From Thermosinus carboxydivorans Nor1 (GTDB lineage: Bacteria; Bacillota; Negativicutes; Sporomusales; Thermosinaceae): a DNA stretch of 55,751 nucleotides. Position numbers and translations under genes: made by a program. The notes beneath the pieces were generated by a model, which was not told where the DNA came from, searched no databases, and saw only the letters and a list, made by a program, of their open reading frames with translations. Every line of letters starts with the position of its first letter. The stretch's first letter is position 1. Of this stretch, positions 9,915-18,924 are shown in pieces. The stretch is from NCBI RefSeq assembly GCF_000169155.1, contig NZ_AAWL01000014.1, positions 1 through 55,751 on the forward strand, written 5' to 3'.

Positions 9915-11477
9915 CTACACGGTACGTGGACCAGCGGCGACAACCTCTACCGGAATGTTGCCGCTGAATTTGGCAAAGTTTTTGGCGAACAGCCGGGCCA
10001 GTTCCTGAGCCTGCCGATCATAGGCGTCCTTATCGGCCCAGGTATTGCGGGGTTTTAACAGATCAACTGGCACGCCCGGACATTCGATAGGTACATAAAC
10101 GTTAAAGACCGGATCAAGTTCATAAGCCACTTTATCCAATAACCCTTCGATAGCCGCGGTCACCATAGCGCGGGTATAAGGAATATTCATGCGCTTGCCA
10201 ATACCATAGGGACCGCCTGACCAACCGGTATTAATGAGAAAGACGCTGGTATTGTGCTTTTCCAATTTTTCTCCCAGCAGCTTAGCATAAACCAAAGGTG
10301 ACAAAGGCAGGAACGGTGCTCCGAAGCAAGCCGAGAAGGTTGCCTCCGGTTCGGTTACGCCCCGCTCCGTTCCGGCCAGTTTACTAGTATAGCCGGAAAG
10401 GAAATGATACATGGCCTGTTCTTTGGTAAGCTTCGCTACCGGCGGTAAAACGCCGAAAGCATCGGCTGTCAAAAAGATAATAGTCTTAGGGTGACCAGCA
10501 ACACCCGGGATAAGGGCGTTGGGAATGTGGTCGATGGGATAGGCCGCCCGCGTGTTCTCGGTTATTTCATCACTATCATAGTCAGGCGTGCGGGTAACAG
10601 GGTCAATAACCACATTCTCCAGCACGGCGCCGAAACGTATAGCTTCCCAGATTTGCGGCTCATTTTCCCGGCTTAGCCTGATGCACTTTGCGTAGCAACC
10701 GCCTTCGATATTGAAGACACCGTTGTCGTTCCAGCCGTGCTCGTCATCGCCAATTAGCCGGCGGTTAGGGTCGGCGGAAAGGGTGGTCTTACCGGTGCCA
10801 CTGAGCCCAAAAAACAGGGCCACATCTCCTTTAACGCCAACGTTGGCCGAGCAGTGCATAGATAAAATACCCTTTTGGGGCAGCAGGTAATTCATAACCG
10901 TAAAAATGGATTTTTTCATTTCACCGGCATAATGCGTGCCGCCGATCAGCACGATCCGGCGCTCAAAGTTGAGGATGATGAATGCTTCGGAGTTGGTGCC
11001 GTCAATTTCGGGTACGGCCTTAAATCCCGGCAGGCAAATAACCTGAAAATCGGGAGCAAAATCGCTTACCGGACCTTGGGGACGGACAAACAATTGGTGA
11101 ACAAAAAGATTATGCCAGGCAAACTCATTGATAAAACGGACGGTGATGCGGTGCTGTTCATCTGCACCGGCAAAACCGTCGAAAACAAAGACTTCGCGAT
11201 TTTGCAGATAGGCCAACATACGATGGTAGAGACGCTCAAATTTTTCTTGGTCAAAAGGCTTGTTGGTTCCCCAGGCAATGTCATTATGGACGGCGGGTGT
11301 ATCGACAACAAACTTGTCGTTGGGTGACCTACCCGTATACTTGCCTGTCGTTACCCGCAGCGCGCCACTATCAGTCAAAACCGCCTCACCGCGCCCACAG
11401 GCTAGTTCCACTAACTGCGCCGGCGTCAGGTTATAATAGACCTGTCTTGCCATCTCAAGGCCATTGATGGCGACCAT
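9915..11477 (-). CDS. pckA: Phosphoenolpyruvate carboxykinase (ATP)
   Basis: This 520-residue enzyme interconverts oxaloacetate + ATP and phosphoenolpyruvate + CO2 + ADP. The ATP-type is shown by the P-loop [14 protein letters not shown], the following GDDEHGW (kinase-2 region), and [10 protein letters not shown] near the N-terminus. Two ATGs lie close together; 11477 is preferred because AAAGGGG sits at normal distance from it, while it is directly adjacent to the one at 11483. It is a single gene with its own promoter and terminator. Confidence 0.96.
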   Translation of the reverse strand: MVAINGLEMARQVYYNLTPAQLVELACGRGEAVLTDSGALRVTTGKYTGRSPNDKFVVDTPAVHNDIAWGTNKPFDQEKFERLYHRMLAYLQNREVFVFDGFAGADEQHRITVRFINEFAWHNLFVHQLFVRPQGPVSDFAPDFQVICLPGFKAVPEIDGTNSEAFIILNFERRIVLIGGTHYAGEMKKSIFTVMNYLLPQKGILSMHCSANVGVKGDVALFFGLSGTGKTTLSADPNRRLIGDDEHGWNDNGVFNIEGGCYAKCIRLSRENEPQIWEAIRFGAVLENVVIDPVTRTPDYDSDEITENTRAAYPIDHIPNALIPGVAGHPKTIIFLTADAFGVLPPVAKLTKEQAMYHFLSGYTSKLAGTERGVTEPEATFSACFGAPFLPLSPLVYAKLLGEKLEKHNTSVFLINTGWSGGPYGIGKRMNIPYTRAMVTAAIEGLLDKVAYELDPVFNVYVPIECPGVPVDLLKPRNTWADKDAYDRQAQELARLFAKNFAKFSGNIPVEVVAAGPRTV

Positions 11478-11528
11478 AGTCATTCCCCTTTCATCTATTT
11501 CACATATAATTAGGGCCAACCGTTGCCA

Positions 11529-11556
11529 ATTATAACACAATTATTTTATATGTAAA
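11529..11556 (-). promoter_or_regulatory. Promoter of pckA
   Basis: On the minus strand TTTACA (11556-11551), a 16-base spacer and a perfect TATAAT (11534-11529) lie about 50 bases upstream of the pckA start in a very AT-rich stretch. Confidence 0.7.
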
Positions 11557-11675
11557 AGTATTATTTTGACCTATTTCGTAAATTTTAAACAAAACAGCAT
11601 AACATATTTTTTAATTAATTCTATGCTGTTACTCTAAACACATGCCGACTTTCCCTTTATGCTGTATGCAAGATA

Positions 11676-11710
11676 GCAAAAAGATAGCCAGGTAGCGGCT
11701 ATCTTTTTGC
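11676..11710 (-). terminator. Intrinsic terminator after thrC
   Basis: A perfect 14-bp inverted repeat (GCAAAAAGATAGCC / GGCTATCTTTTTGC) with a 7-base loop starts 1 base after the thrC stop. The T-run is part of the 3' arm. Confidence 0.8.
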
Positions 11711-11711
11711 G

Positions 11712-13202
11712 TTAACTCAATATGTCTTGTACTATAGCTTTCATATCGTCCCGGGCACATAAACGATGATGCCGTACGGGTTTTTGGGCAAGAGTAGCTA
11801 AAGCAGGTGGAATAGGCCACCCAGTGTTCTCGGATAATTGGCGTAGCATGGCAAATTCGTCACCGTCCGCCTGCTTGCCATCGGTAAGGGCAGACAGTAC
11901 GCTAGCATTAAATTTAAAGGGACTGGCCGTTGATACGACAACCGTCGGCGTAGCGTCATTCGTCTTTTCCCGGTACTGACGGAGAACATGCCAGGCAACA
12001 GCGGTATGAGGGTCAAGCAAGTAGCAGTGCTCCTCGTATACTTCCTTAATGGTAGTAAGCGTCACAGCGTCATCGGCCCAATCTGCCCAGAATATTTCCT
12101 GAATCCGGTCGAGATCCTCGTCCCGAACACGGTAACGGCCGTTAGAACGAAGCTGTTCCATCCACTGCTTAACCTGGGCACAGTCACCACCCGTAATATG
12201 ATAAAGCAACCGTTCGAGATTGCTCGAGATAAGAATATCCATAGACGGCGACAACGTAGTATGGAAAGGCCGATTGCGATCGTAGACGCCGTAACGTAAA
12301 AAATGGGTGAGGACATTATTGCTATTGGAAGCGCATAGCAGCCGGTTTATCGGCAGTCCCATCCGCTTGGCATAGTAGGCCGCGAGAATATTACCGAAAT
12401 TACCGGTGGGCACAACAAAGTTTACCGCATGTCCGGGAGCGACATTACCCAACCGCACCATGTCGGCATAGGCACTAAAATAATAAACTATTTGCGGCGC
12501 CAACCGTCCCCAGTTGATTGAATTGGCCGAAGATAAACGAAAGCCGCGCTCTGCCAGCGCTGTATTAAAGGCGCGGTCATTGAAAATTTCCTTTACCCCA
12601 TTTTGCGCATCGTCAAAATTGCCTTTGACCGCAACGACAGCCACATTGCCGCCTTCCTGCGTCACCATCTGCAAGCGCTGCATTTCACTAACGCCGCCAT
12701 GGGGAAAGAAAACGATAATGCGGGTCTGGGGAACATCCTTAAAGCCTTCCAGCGCCGCCTTGCCCGTATCGCCTGAAGTCGCAACAAGAATGACGATTTC
12801 CGCCTTCTCCCCTGTTTTGCGCAGGGCTTGGGATAAAAGGCGCGGCATTAGTTGCAGAGCCATGTCCTTAAAAGCGCTTGTCGGCCCGTGCCAAAGTTCC
12901 AAAACGGCAGTATCGGCGGTAATCGACCGCAGTGGTGCAACTTCCGGATCATCAAATTTTTCCGTGTTATAGGCGGCGGTAAGCGCGGCCCTGATTTCTC
13001 CGTCACTGTAGTCTGGCAGGTAGGGAGCCAAAATGACGGCGGCCCGTTCCCAATAAGACATCGTACCGAACTGAGCCAGCGTTTCCTGGCTTACCTGCGG
13101 TATCCGTGAAGGTACGAACAAGCCGCCATCATCGGCCAATCCGGTCTTAATCGCCTCCGCCGCCGACAAACCGGCTTGTCCTCCCCGCGTGCTTAGATAC
13201 AT
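11712..13202 (-). CDS. thrC: Threonine synthase
   Basis: This 496-residue PLP enzyme converts O-phosphohomoserine to threonine. The PLP lysine is K112 in GPTSAFKDMALQ, and the phosphate-binding loop is TSGDTGKAAL. The N-terminal YLSTRGG and the length mark the long (E. coli/fungal-like) class. It starts after AAAGGAG and lies 31 bases downstream of a B3/4-domain gene, probably in one transcript. Confidence 0.95.
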   Translation of the reverse strand: MYLSTRGGQAGLSAAEAIKTGLADDGGLFVPSRIPQVSQETLAQFGTMSYWERAAVILAPYLPDYSDGEIRAALTAAYNTEKFDDPEVAPLRSITADTAVLELWHGPTSAFKDMALQLMPRLLSQALRKTGEKAEIVILVATSGDTGKAALEGFKDVPQTRIIVFFPHGGVSEMQRLQMVTQEGGNVAVVAVKGNFDDAQNGVKEIFNDRAFNTALAERGFRLSSANSINWGRLAPQIVYYFSAYADMVRLGNVAPGHAVNFVVPTGNFGNILAAYYAKRMGLPINRLLCASNSNNVLTHFLRYGVYDRNRPFHTTLSPSMDILISSNLERLLYHITGGDCAQVKQWMEQLRSNGRYRVRDEDLDRIQEIFWADWADDAVTLTTIKEVYEEHCYLLDPHTAVAWHVLRQYREKTNDATPTVVVSTASPFKFNASVLSALTDGKQADGDEFAMLRQLSENTGWPIPPALATLAQKPVRHHRLCARDDMKAIVQDILS

Positions 13203-13233
13203 AATAACGCTCCTTTCCCAAAAAGCCTACCAC

Positions 13234-13908
13234 TTAAGCAGGACGGACAACCGTCTTGCATGCGATAACACCACCGTTATACCGCGTGAGCATATCGGCG
13301 GTGAAATCAAGGATTTCGGTTAATTCCCTATCAAACACCTCTTCGTCAGCGTAAACGACACACAATAAGTTGCGTGTCGCCAGGGTTACGGCCGTACGCC
13401 GCGCATCGGCCGTAGGATTGCCAAAAACGCCAACGTCATCGGTGAGAAAGGGCTTGCCTTCTGTCGATAGAACGCCGCCCGAAATATTTACATAAGTTCC
13501 AGTATCGGCGATACGGAAAACAATATCTCCCTGGATGCAGTCTAAATCGTAGATTCCAAACGGCAGCAAAAATTTGATGGAGCAGTAGTTGTTTACATCA
13601 ACGGCGCTGTTGACGAAATAGACCCCTTTGTTCTGAAGCACCCGGCGCACTAGCGCCTCAGAAGCCGGACGATAACGGAGCGGGTCGAAATGCAGTTTTT
13701 TATACATACTGCGCACCGCCATGATCCGCGGCATAGTGGGTAGAATATCAAGGTTATAAGTCTTGGCAACCTGGGCCTGCAATTCGTTGAACTCTTGTAC
13801 TAACGCCGGCGGCGTCCCCCGGACGTTGGCATTTTCAACAATAATGCAGCCCAGCCGGCAGCCGGGCATTACCTGGCGGATGTTTTCGTGGATGAAAATC
13901 TTCTTCAC
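13234..13908 (-). CDS. B3/4 domain protein (PheRS beta-like domain)
   Basis: This 224-residue protein resembles the free-standing B3/B4 domain of phenylalanyl-tRNA synthetase beta, with RYRPASEALVRRVL and the conserved NSAVDVNNYCSIKF segment. Such proteins are thought to bind or edit amino acids or aminoacyl-tRNA, but no precise role is established. The start is placed at GTG 13908 because GGGAGG is 5 bases upstream; an ATG 30 bases earlier lacks a site. It precedes thrC in the same direction, which hints at a link to threonine or tRNA quality control; this is inference. Confidence 0.8.
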   Translation of the reverse strand: MKKIFIHENIRQVMPGCRLGCIIVENANVRGTPPALVQEFNELQAQVAKTYNLDILPTMPRIMAVRSMYKKLHFDPLRYRPASEALVRRVLQNKGVYFVNSAVDVNNYCSIKFLLPFGIYDLDCIQGDIVFRIADTGTYVNISGGVLSTEGKPFLTDDVGVFGNPTADARRTAVTLATRNLLCVVYADEEVFDRELTEILDFTADMLTRYNGGVIACKTVVRPA

Positions 13909-13991
13909 GCTAGCCTCCCTCTCCCCACAGTATTTCAACCATAGTCTAATTTACATTACACTGTTTTACCCACACTCTGTAGGCGGCCTAA

Positions 13992-14462
13992 CTACCAGCG
14001 CGCTATGGCGCAGAATGTGGCCTGCACCGCCCTGGCCAAATCGTGGGGAGCAAGGATAATCAGGCAGCCCCGCACGCCAGCACTGAGCGAAACTCGTTCC
14101 CACTGCCGGGCACTTTCGTCGAGAAATACCGGGTATTTCTTCTTTGTTCCCAACGGCGACACGCCACCGCGAATATAGCCGGTAAGCGGCTGCACCTCTT
14201 TGAGGGGGACGAGCTCCACCCGCTTGTTGCCGCTGACGGCAGCTAAGGCCTTAAGGTCCAGTTCGGCGGCGCCAGGTACGCAAGCGAGGAGCACCCCGGT
14301 CTTATCCCCTCGCGCCACCAGTGTTTTAAAAACCTGCTGGGGCGGCAGGCCCAGCTTCGCCGCCACCGCCTCAGCGCTTAAATCGGCTTCATCCACCTCG
14401 TACTTCCGCAATTCATAACTAATCTTAAGCGATTCCAAAATACGCGCCGCATTAGTTTTCAA
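13992..14462 (-). CDS. ybaK: Cys-tRNA(Pro)/Cys-tRNA(Cys) deacylase, YbaK/EbsC family
   Basis: This 156-residue protein has the YbaK fold signatures: KTNAARIL at the start, [11 protein letters not shown] with the conserved Lys, [17 protein letters not shown], and a C-terminal hydrolytic loop. It clears mischarged Cys-tRNA(Pro) in trans. The start codon is TTG at 14462 with GAGGAAG unusually close to it; no better start is in frame. It follows the DUF362 gene by 12 bases. Confidence 0.92.
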   Translation of the reverse strand: MKTNAARILESLKISYELRKYEVDEADLSAEAVAAKLGLPPQQVFKTLVARGDKTGVLLACVPGAAELDLKALAAVSGNKRVELVPLKEVQPLTGYIRGGVSPLGTKKKYPVFLDESARQWERVSLSAGVRGCLIILAPHDLARAVQATFCAIARW

Positions 14463-14474
14463 ACTTCCTCGCCC

Positions 14475-15545
14475 CTATAGCGTAATAAGCTCGTAGTCCA
14501 ATGAGCCCATACCAATCTTGGCGGCATGTTCAATTTGAATCCTGGCATTATGGTGTTTATAGGCCATCTCGGCTAACGTCTGTCCATTTGCCTTGGCCGT
14601 CAAATCCAACGTGGCCACATCAATCGCCACCGGGTCAGCGGAAGCAAGAATACCAATATCAGGAATAAATTTAGTCTGATTAACGTTAAAGCAGTCACAG
14701 TCTTTGGTCATATTAATCATGACATTAAAGAAAAAGCATTTGCCCTGTTTCTCCTTAACTACACCATAAGCATGTTCCGCCATACTGCGCTGCATAAATC
14801 CTGATTCTGCGCCCCAGTCGTACTTTACGGCGTCAAAGCGGCAAACAGCCAAGCATTCGCCGCAGCCGATACATTTTTCAGTCATTATATACGCTTTGCC
14901 ATCTTTTTCAATGATCGCTTCCTGCGGGCACCACTTTAAACATTTTTGACAAAAGCGGCAATTATCAGTGAGCACTTCCGGAAGCATGGCCGAGTGCTGG
15001 CGCATCTTGCCCATCCGGCTGGCAAGCCCCATCCCCAGATTTTTAATGCATGCCCCCAGCCCGGCGGCAGGATGGCCGGTAGGATGCGAAACAACCAGCA
15101 TGGCGTCGGCGCTCATAATTTCGCGCGCCACTTTCACCGTCTTGTGTAGTTCACCGTTAATAGTGACTTCGTATTCCGTATTTCCTGTCAGCCCGTCAGC
15201 CATGATGAAAGGGGCGCCGACATTATCAATACCAAACCCGTGGCGGTGGGCATGGAGAAGGTGTTTTACGGCATTTTCCCGCTCGCCCTTATATAAAGTA
15301 GAGGTTTCGGTCAAAAAGGGTAGTGCCCCTTTCGCCTTGACTTTTTCCACCAGCTCCCGCACCAATTCGGGCTTGACATGAGTTGTATTCTTCTTTTCCC
15401 CTACATGCAACTTAATTGCCACAAAATCTTTTGGGCCAAATACCTCGTCGGCGCCGGAAGCTTCGTAAATTTTCCGCATCGCCGCAGCCTGCTCAGCCAC
15501 CGAAACGCCATCAGGCAATGGCAAAAAATACACTTTCGCGCTCAT
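14475..15545 (-). CDS. DUF362 domain protein with two [4Fe-4S] ferredoxin motifs
   Basis: The 356-residue protein has a DUF362 domain split around a ferredoxin insertion. Cluster motifs CRFCQKCLKWCP and CIGCGECLAVC (about residues 195-240) would hold two [4Fe-4S] clusters. The role of DUF362 proteins is unknown; a redox or metal-centre function is usually assumed. Start follows AGAGGAAG. It is the first gene of a pair with ybaK. Confidence 0.9.
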   Translation of the reverse strand: MSAKVYFLPLPDGVSVAEQAAAMRKIYEASGADEVFGPKDFVAIKLHVGEKKNTTHVKPELVRELVEKVKAKGALPFLTETSTLYKGERENAVKHLLHAHRHGFGIDNVGAPFIMADGLTGNTEYEVTINGELHKTVKVAREIMSADAMLVVSHPTGHPAAGLGACIKNLGMGLASRMGKMRQHSAMLPEVLTDNCRFCQKCLKWCPQEAIIEKDGKAYIMTEKCIGCGECLAVCRFDAVKYDWGAESGFMQRSMAEHAYGVVKEKQGKCFFFNVMINMTKDCDCFNVNQTKFIPDIGILASADPVAIDVATLDLTAKANGQTLAEMAYKHHNARIQIEHAAKIGMGSLDYELITL

Positions 15546-15631
15546 TTTATCACTTCCTCTATAATCTCCTTAAATTTTTCATCATTTTTTCACAGTATAT
15601 AATTGTTTCCTAGATTTGTCAACGGCGTCTC

Positions 15632-15662
15632 CTTTAAATAGAAAGAGGGCGCCGCAGCCCCC
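15632..15662 (-). terminator. Probable terminator at the end of the Tyr-controlled operon
   Basis: On the minus strand AGGGGGC-TGCG-GCGCCCT (one mismatch) follows directly on the stop of the small regulator gene, then CTTTCTATTT. It would end the aroF to aroA transcript. Confidence 0.6.
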
Positions 15663-15925
15663 TAAAAGTCCAATCTCATGCTCTTCACTTTGACGTGCGG
15701 CACGTCGGTCAACTCTTTTTCCAATTCGCTGACGGGAATGTTGTCGCCGCAAAGCTGCAGTAAAATCAGACCGGTATTGGTACAGTCATCTAAAGCCGCG
15801 TCGTGCAAACCGAGACGCACGCGGATGTAGCAACCATAACGGGTCAGAATATCCTGCACCTTAAGCGCTGTTTCGGTCCGGTTTTCCTGCAGAATGGCCA
15901 TAATGACAGAACAATTGCCGAGCAT
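15662..15925 (-). CDS. TM1266-family small regulator (iron-only hydrogenase system regulator type)
   Basis: This 87-residue protein matches the ferredoxin-like/ACT-like fold of the TM1266 family, with IMAILQENRTETALKVQDIL and a C-terminal beta strand VKVKSMRLDF. Members are often found near [FeFe]-hydrogenase maturation genes, but no such gene is here; it is last in the aromatic operon, after aroA. The start is placed at 15925, with a run of ten G as part of the ribosome-binding region. A frame opening at 15970 would read through this G tract and overlap aroA. Confidence 0.75.
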   Translation of the reverse strand: MLGNCSVIMAILQENRTETALKVQDILTRYGCYIRVRLGLHDAALDDCTNTGLILLQLCGDNIPVSELEKELTDVPHVKVKSMRLDF

Positions 15926-15962
15926 GCCACCCCCCCCCCTTTCTGAATTTATCTTTTCTATG

Positions 15963-17300
15963 TTAGCCATAATTTTTGTATTCTATGCATTTGTCGCTCT
16001 CTCCTGTCCGGGCTATGTTAGCGCCTAGGGTAGAGATAAGGGCGGCAAAACCGGGGAAAGACACATCTATGCATTCAGCGTTACCGATTACGGTGTCACC
16101 GTTGGCCATCAGTCCGGCAATCGCAAAGGCCATGGCGATTCGATGGTCGCCCTGGCTGTCTATGACCGCCCCCTTAAGCGGTCGGCCACCCTGAACCCTT
16201 AGTCCATCAGGCAAAGCCACCGCGTCTCCGCCCATTTGTCGAAGGCCGTTAACAATAGCCGCAATGCGATCCGACTCCTTAACCTTTAGCTCCGCAGCGT
16301 CACGGATGGTGGTGGTTCCCTCGGCAAAAGCGGCGGCAACGGCGATGACCGGGATCTCGTCAATCAGGCGGGGAATAATTGGCCCGGCGATGGTAATGCC
16401 GCGCAGACGACTATGGCGAACACGCACATCAGCTACAGGCTCACCGCACTCGTCCCGTAAGTTTTCAATATTAATATCGCCACCCATGGCCTTTAATACA
16501 TCAATGACCCCTGTTCGGGTAGGATTGACGCCGACATTGCGGATAATTACTTCTGAACCGGGAACAATTAGCGCCGCTGCCATAAGAAAGGCCGCCGACG
16601 AAATGTCGCCGGGTACAACTACATGCCGGCCGGTTAAACCAGACGCCGGTCGGACCTGAACCGACAGCCCTTCGCGCCGGATGTCGACGCCAAAATAGGC
16701 CAGCATACGTTCTGTATGGTCGCGGGAAACAGCCGGTTCCGTAACTGTCGTCGCACTTTGGGCGTATAAACCGGCGAGCAACAATGCCGATTTGACCTGG
16801 GCGCTGGCTACAGGCGTAGAGTAGTCGATACCTGATAATCCATTGACAGGATATACGGATAAAGGTGCAAAGTTTCCGTCGCCTTCTCCGTCAATGCGCG
16901 CCCCCATCGCCCGCAGGGGGACAACTACCCGCCCCATGGGGCGGCGGCAAATAGACTCATCCCCGGTTATAACGGTTCGAAACGGTTGGGCAGCGAGAAT
17001 ACCCAGCAAAAGCCGGATGGTGGTGCCGGAGTTACCTACATATAACACCTCCTGCGGTGCCCGCAGCCCCCGTAAGCCAACGCCTTCTACTTCTACCCGG
17101 CTCCCCGTCTGGCAGATGTTAACACCTAGTTTACGGAAGCAATCAATTGTCGCCAGGCAATCCTTCCCCGGCAAAAAACCGTCGATTGTTGTGATTCCTT
17201 CGGCCAAAGCGCCAAGCATAACTGCCCGGTGGGAAATGGATTTATCGCCAGGTACCGTCACGGTTCCCTGAAGCCCGTGATTACATTTCAAGACAATCAT
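15963..17300 (-). CDS. aroA: 3-phosphoshikimate 1-carboxyvinyltransferase (EPSP synthase)
   Basis: This 445-residue enzyme makes EPSP from shikimate-3-phosphate and PEP. Visible motifs are GDKSISHRAVMLGALA near the start, VGNSGTTIRLLLG, and DEIPVIAVAAAFAEG. It starts after GGGAGA, 22 bases behind an ABC permease gene, so this shikimate-pathway gene is separated from aroF-tyrA by a transporter but is still in the same run. Confidence 0.96.
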   Translation of the reverse strand: MIVLKCNHGLQGTVTVPGDKSISHRAVMLGALAEGITTIDGFLPGKDCLATIDCFRKLGVNICQTGSRVEVEGVGLRGLRAPQEVLYVGNSGTTIRLLLGILAAQPFRTVITGDESICRRPMGRVVVPLRAMGARIDGEGDGNFAPLSVYPVNGLSGIDYSTPVASAQVKSALLLAGLYAQSATTVTEPAVSRDHTERMLAYFGVDIRREGLSVQVRPASGLTGRHVVVPGDISSAAFLMAAALIVPGSEVIIRNVGVNPTRTGVIDVLKAMGGDINIENLRDECGEPVADVRVRHSRLRGITIAGPIIPRLIDEIPVIAVAAAFAEGTTTIRDAAELKVKESDRIAAIVNGLRQMGGDAVALPDGLRVQGGRPLKGAVIDSQGDHRIAMAFAIAGLMANGDTVIGNAECIDVSFPGFAALISTLGANIARTGESDKCIEYKNYG

Positions 17301-17322
17301 TTTCTTTCATTCTCCCAATAAC

Positions 17323-18114
17323 TTAGTTTTTCCAGGTAATAATCCGCCGCTCTATCCATTCGAGCGAAGAATTAAAAATAACGCCAAGCAACGATAATGT
17401 CAACACCCCTACCATAAGCTTGGTTGTAAGCATAAGGTCACCGTAGCGCAAAATTAGTGCACCGATGCCTTCTTTGGCAGCAATCATCTCGGCCGCAACC
17501 AATAATAACAGCGATGTTCCGGCAGCCATTTTTAGTCCGGCAAAAATGGCCGGCAATGCCGCCGGTAAGATCACTTTTGCGATGATGTGGGACCGGGTAG
17601 CCTTAAAGCTGATAGCTACCTTAATTAACAAGGGATCAACATTTTTTACGCCGGAATAAGTGTTGATAACTACCGGAAAAAAGACACCCAGGCTTATAAT
17701 TGTCACTTTTGATAATTCCCCGATGCCTAGCCAAAGAATAATGAGGGGCAAAAGAGCTATTTTCGGAATGGGATAAACGGCATAAATTAGCGGAATACCT
17801 ACCGCTTCGGCTAATTTTGAAAAGCCTGTTGCCAAGCCCATCAAAATTCCCAGCGAGCTACCAAGCAAAAAACCAAGAAGAATACGGCTTAAACTTGCCT
17901 GACTATTATCCAGCAGTTCGCCGCTAATAATCATATCCCAACCGGTTCGTATAATTACGGTTGGCGCAGGCAGATAAAGCTCCGAAATTAAACCACTTCG
18001 GCTGATTAGCTCCCATAAAACCAAAGCCGTTAGGATGGCTGCGCCAGCTGCCCAACGCGGCATTTGTTGTTCCATGAACGCCAAACGGTTCGTTATTTCA
18101 CGCCGGTATGTCAC
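17323..18114 (-). CDS. ABC transporter permease (SsuC/TauC type)
   Basis: This 263-residue membrane protein has about six hydrophobic segments and the BPD_transp_1 domain of the nitrate/sulfonate/taurine importers. It starts with GTG at 18114, overlapping the ATPase stop by 4 bases. An internal ATG (codon 14) is an alternative start. It works with the ATPase and lipoprotein encoded just upstream. The substrate cannot be told from sequence; the position in a Tyr T-box operon suggests an aromatic compound or precursor rather than a sulfonate. Confidence 0.9.
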   Translation of the reverse strand: MTYRREITNRLAFMEQQMPRWAAGAAILTALVLWELISRSGLISELYLPAPTVIIRTGWDMIISGELLDNSQASLSRILLGFLLGSSLGILMGLATGFSKLAEAVGIPLIYAVYPIPKIALLPLIILWLGIGELSKVTIISLGVFFPVVINTYSGVKNVDPLLIKVAISFKATRSHIIAKVILPAALPAIFAGLKMAAGTSLLLLVAAEMIAAKEGIGALILRYGDLMLTTKLMVGVLTLSLLGVIFNSSLEWIERRIITWKN

Positions 18115-18896
18115 TCCTTATTCCCCTCCCGTAGCGCATCCTCGGCGTCTTTGCGAATCAGCTGCCAGATTTGCTCAACATAACCATTAAACTGGGTAAT
18201 ATATTCATCTTGGTCCCGGCCAAATTTCGGCAAGTCAATCGAAATAATACTAATAACGCGACCAGGACGCCGCGATAAAACTACGACCCGGTCAGCCAAA
18301 TATACTGCTTCCTGAATATTATGCGTTACATAGAGAGTGCTAAGTCGCCGCTTTCCCCAAATTCTTAGCAGCTCTTCCTGCATTAACATTCTTGATTGGG
18401 CATCCAAAGCCGAAAAGGGTTCATCCATCAATAACAGGTCAGGTTGAATAGCTAATGCCCGCGCTATTCCTACCCGTTGACGCATCCCGCCGGATAACTG
18501 GTGCGGAAAAGCAGTTTCAAATCCTGCTAATCCAACCAACGAGACATAATAATCAACTCTTTCCCTTTGTTCCTGCTTGGATAGCCCCATTTCCTCTAAT
18601 CCGAAGGCTATATTCTGGCTAACGGTACGCCAGGGAAACAGCCCCACGTCTTGAAACACTATGCCGACTACCGGATCACGGTTGGCTTTAAGTCCCTCAA
18701 CGTAAATCTTGCCGCTAGTAGGACTTAGCAAGCCGCCAACCATATTCAACAGCGTTGATTTACCGCACCCGCTGGGCCCTACTAGCACAATAAACTCTTC
18801 ATCATGAACGGTAAGGTTAATATCCGCAAGCGCACAAAGCTGCCTGCCGTAACGTCCCGGATACGTCTTGCTTACCTGCTCAATAACTACTTTCAT
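18111..18896 (-). CDS. ABC transporter ATP-binding protein (SsuB/TauB type)
   Basis: This 261-residue ATPase has Walker A GPSGCGKST, the signature LSGGMRQR, Walker B LLLMDEPFSALD and the H-loop YVTHNIQEA. It starts after AGGAGG. It belongs to the three-gene importer between tyrA and aroA. Confidence 0.94.
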   Translation of the reverse strand: MKVVIEQVSKTYPGRYGRQLCALADINLTVHDEEFIVLVGPSGCGKSTLLNMVGGLLSPTSGKIYVEGLKANRDPVVGIVFQDVGLFPWRTVSQNIAFGLEEMGLSKQEQRERVDYYVSLVGLAGFETAFPHQLSGGMRQRVGIARALAIQPDLLLMDEPFSALDAQSRMLMQEELLRIWGKRRLSTLYVTHNIQEAVYLADRVVVLSRRPGRVISIISIDLPKFGRDQDEYITQFNGYVEQIWQLIRKDAEDALREGNKE

Positions 18897-18924
18897 AAAT
18901 TGTCCTCCTCGGCTCGGTCACCCA

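Noticed and set aside
10875-11327. 150-codon plus-strand frame inside pckA
   Set aside because: Antisense shadow of a well-supported gene; long because of GC-biased codon positions.
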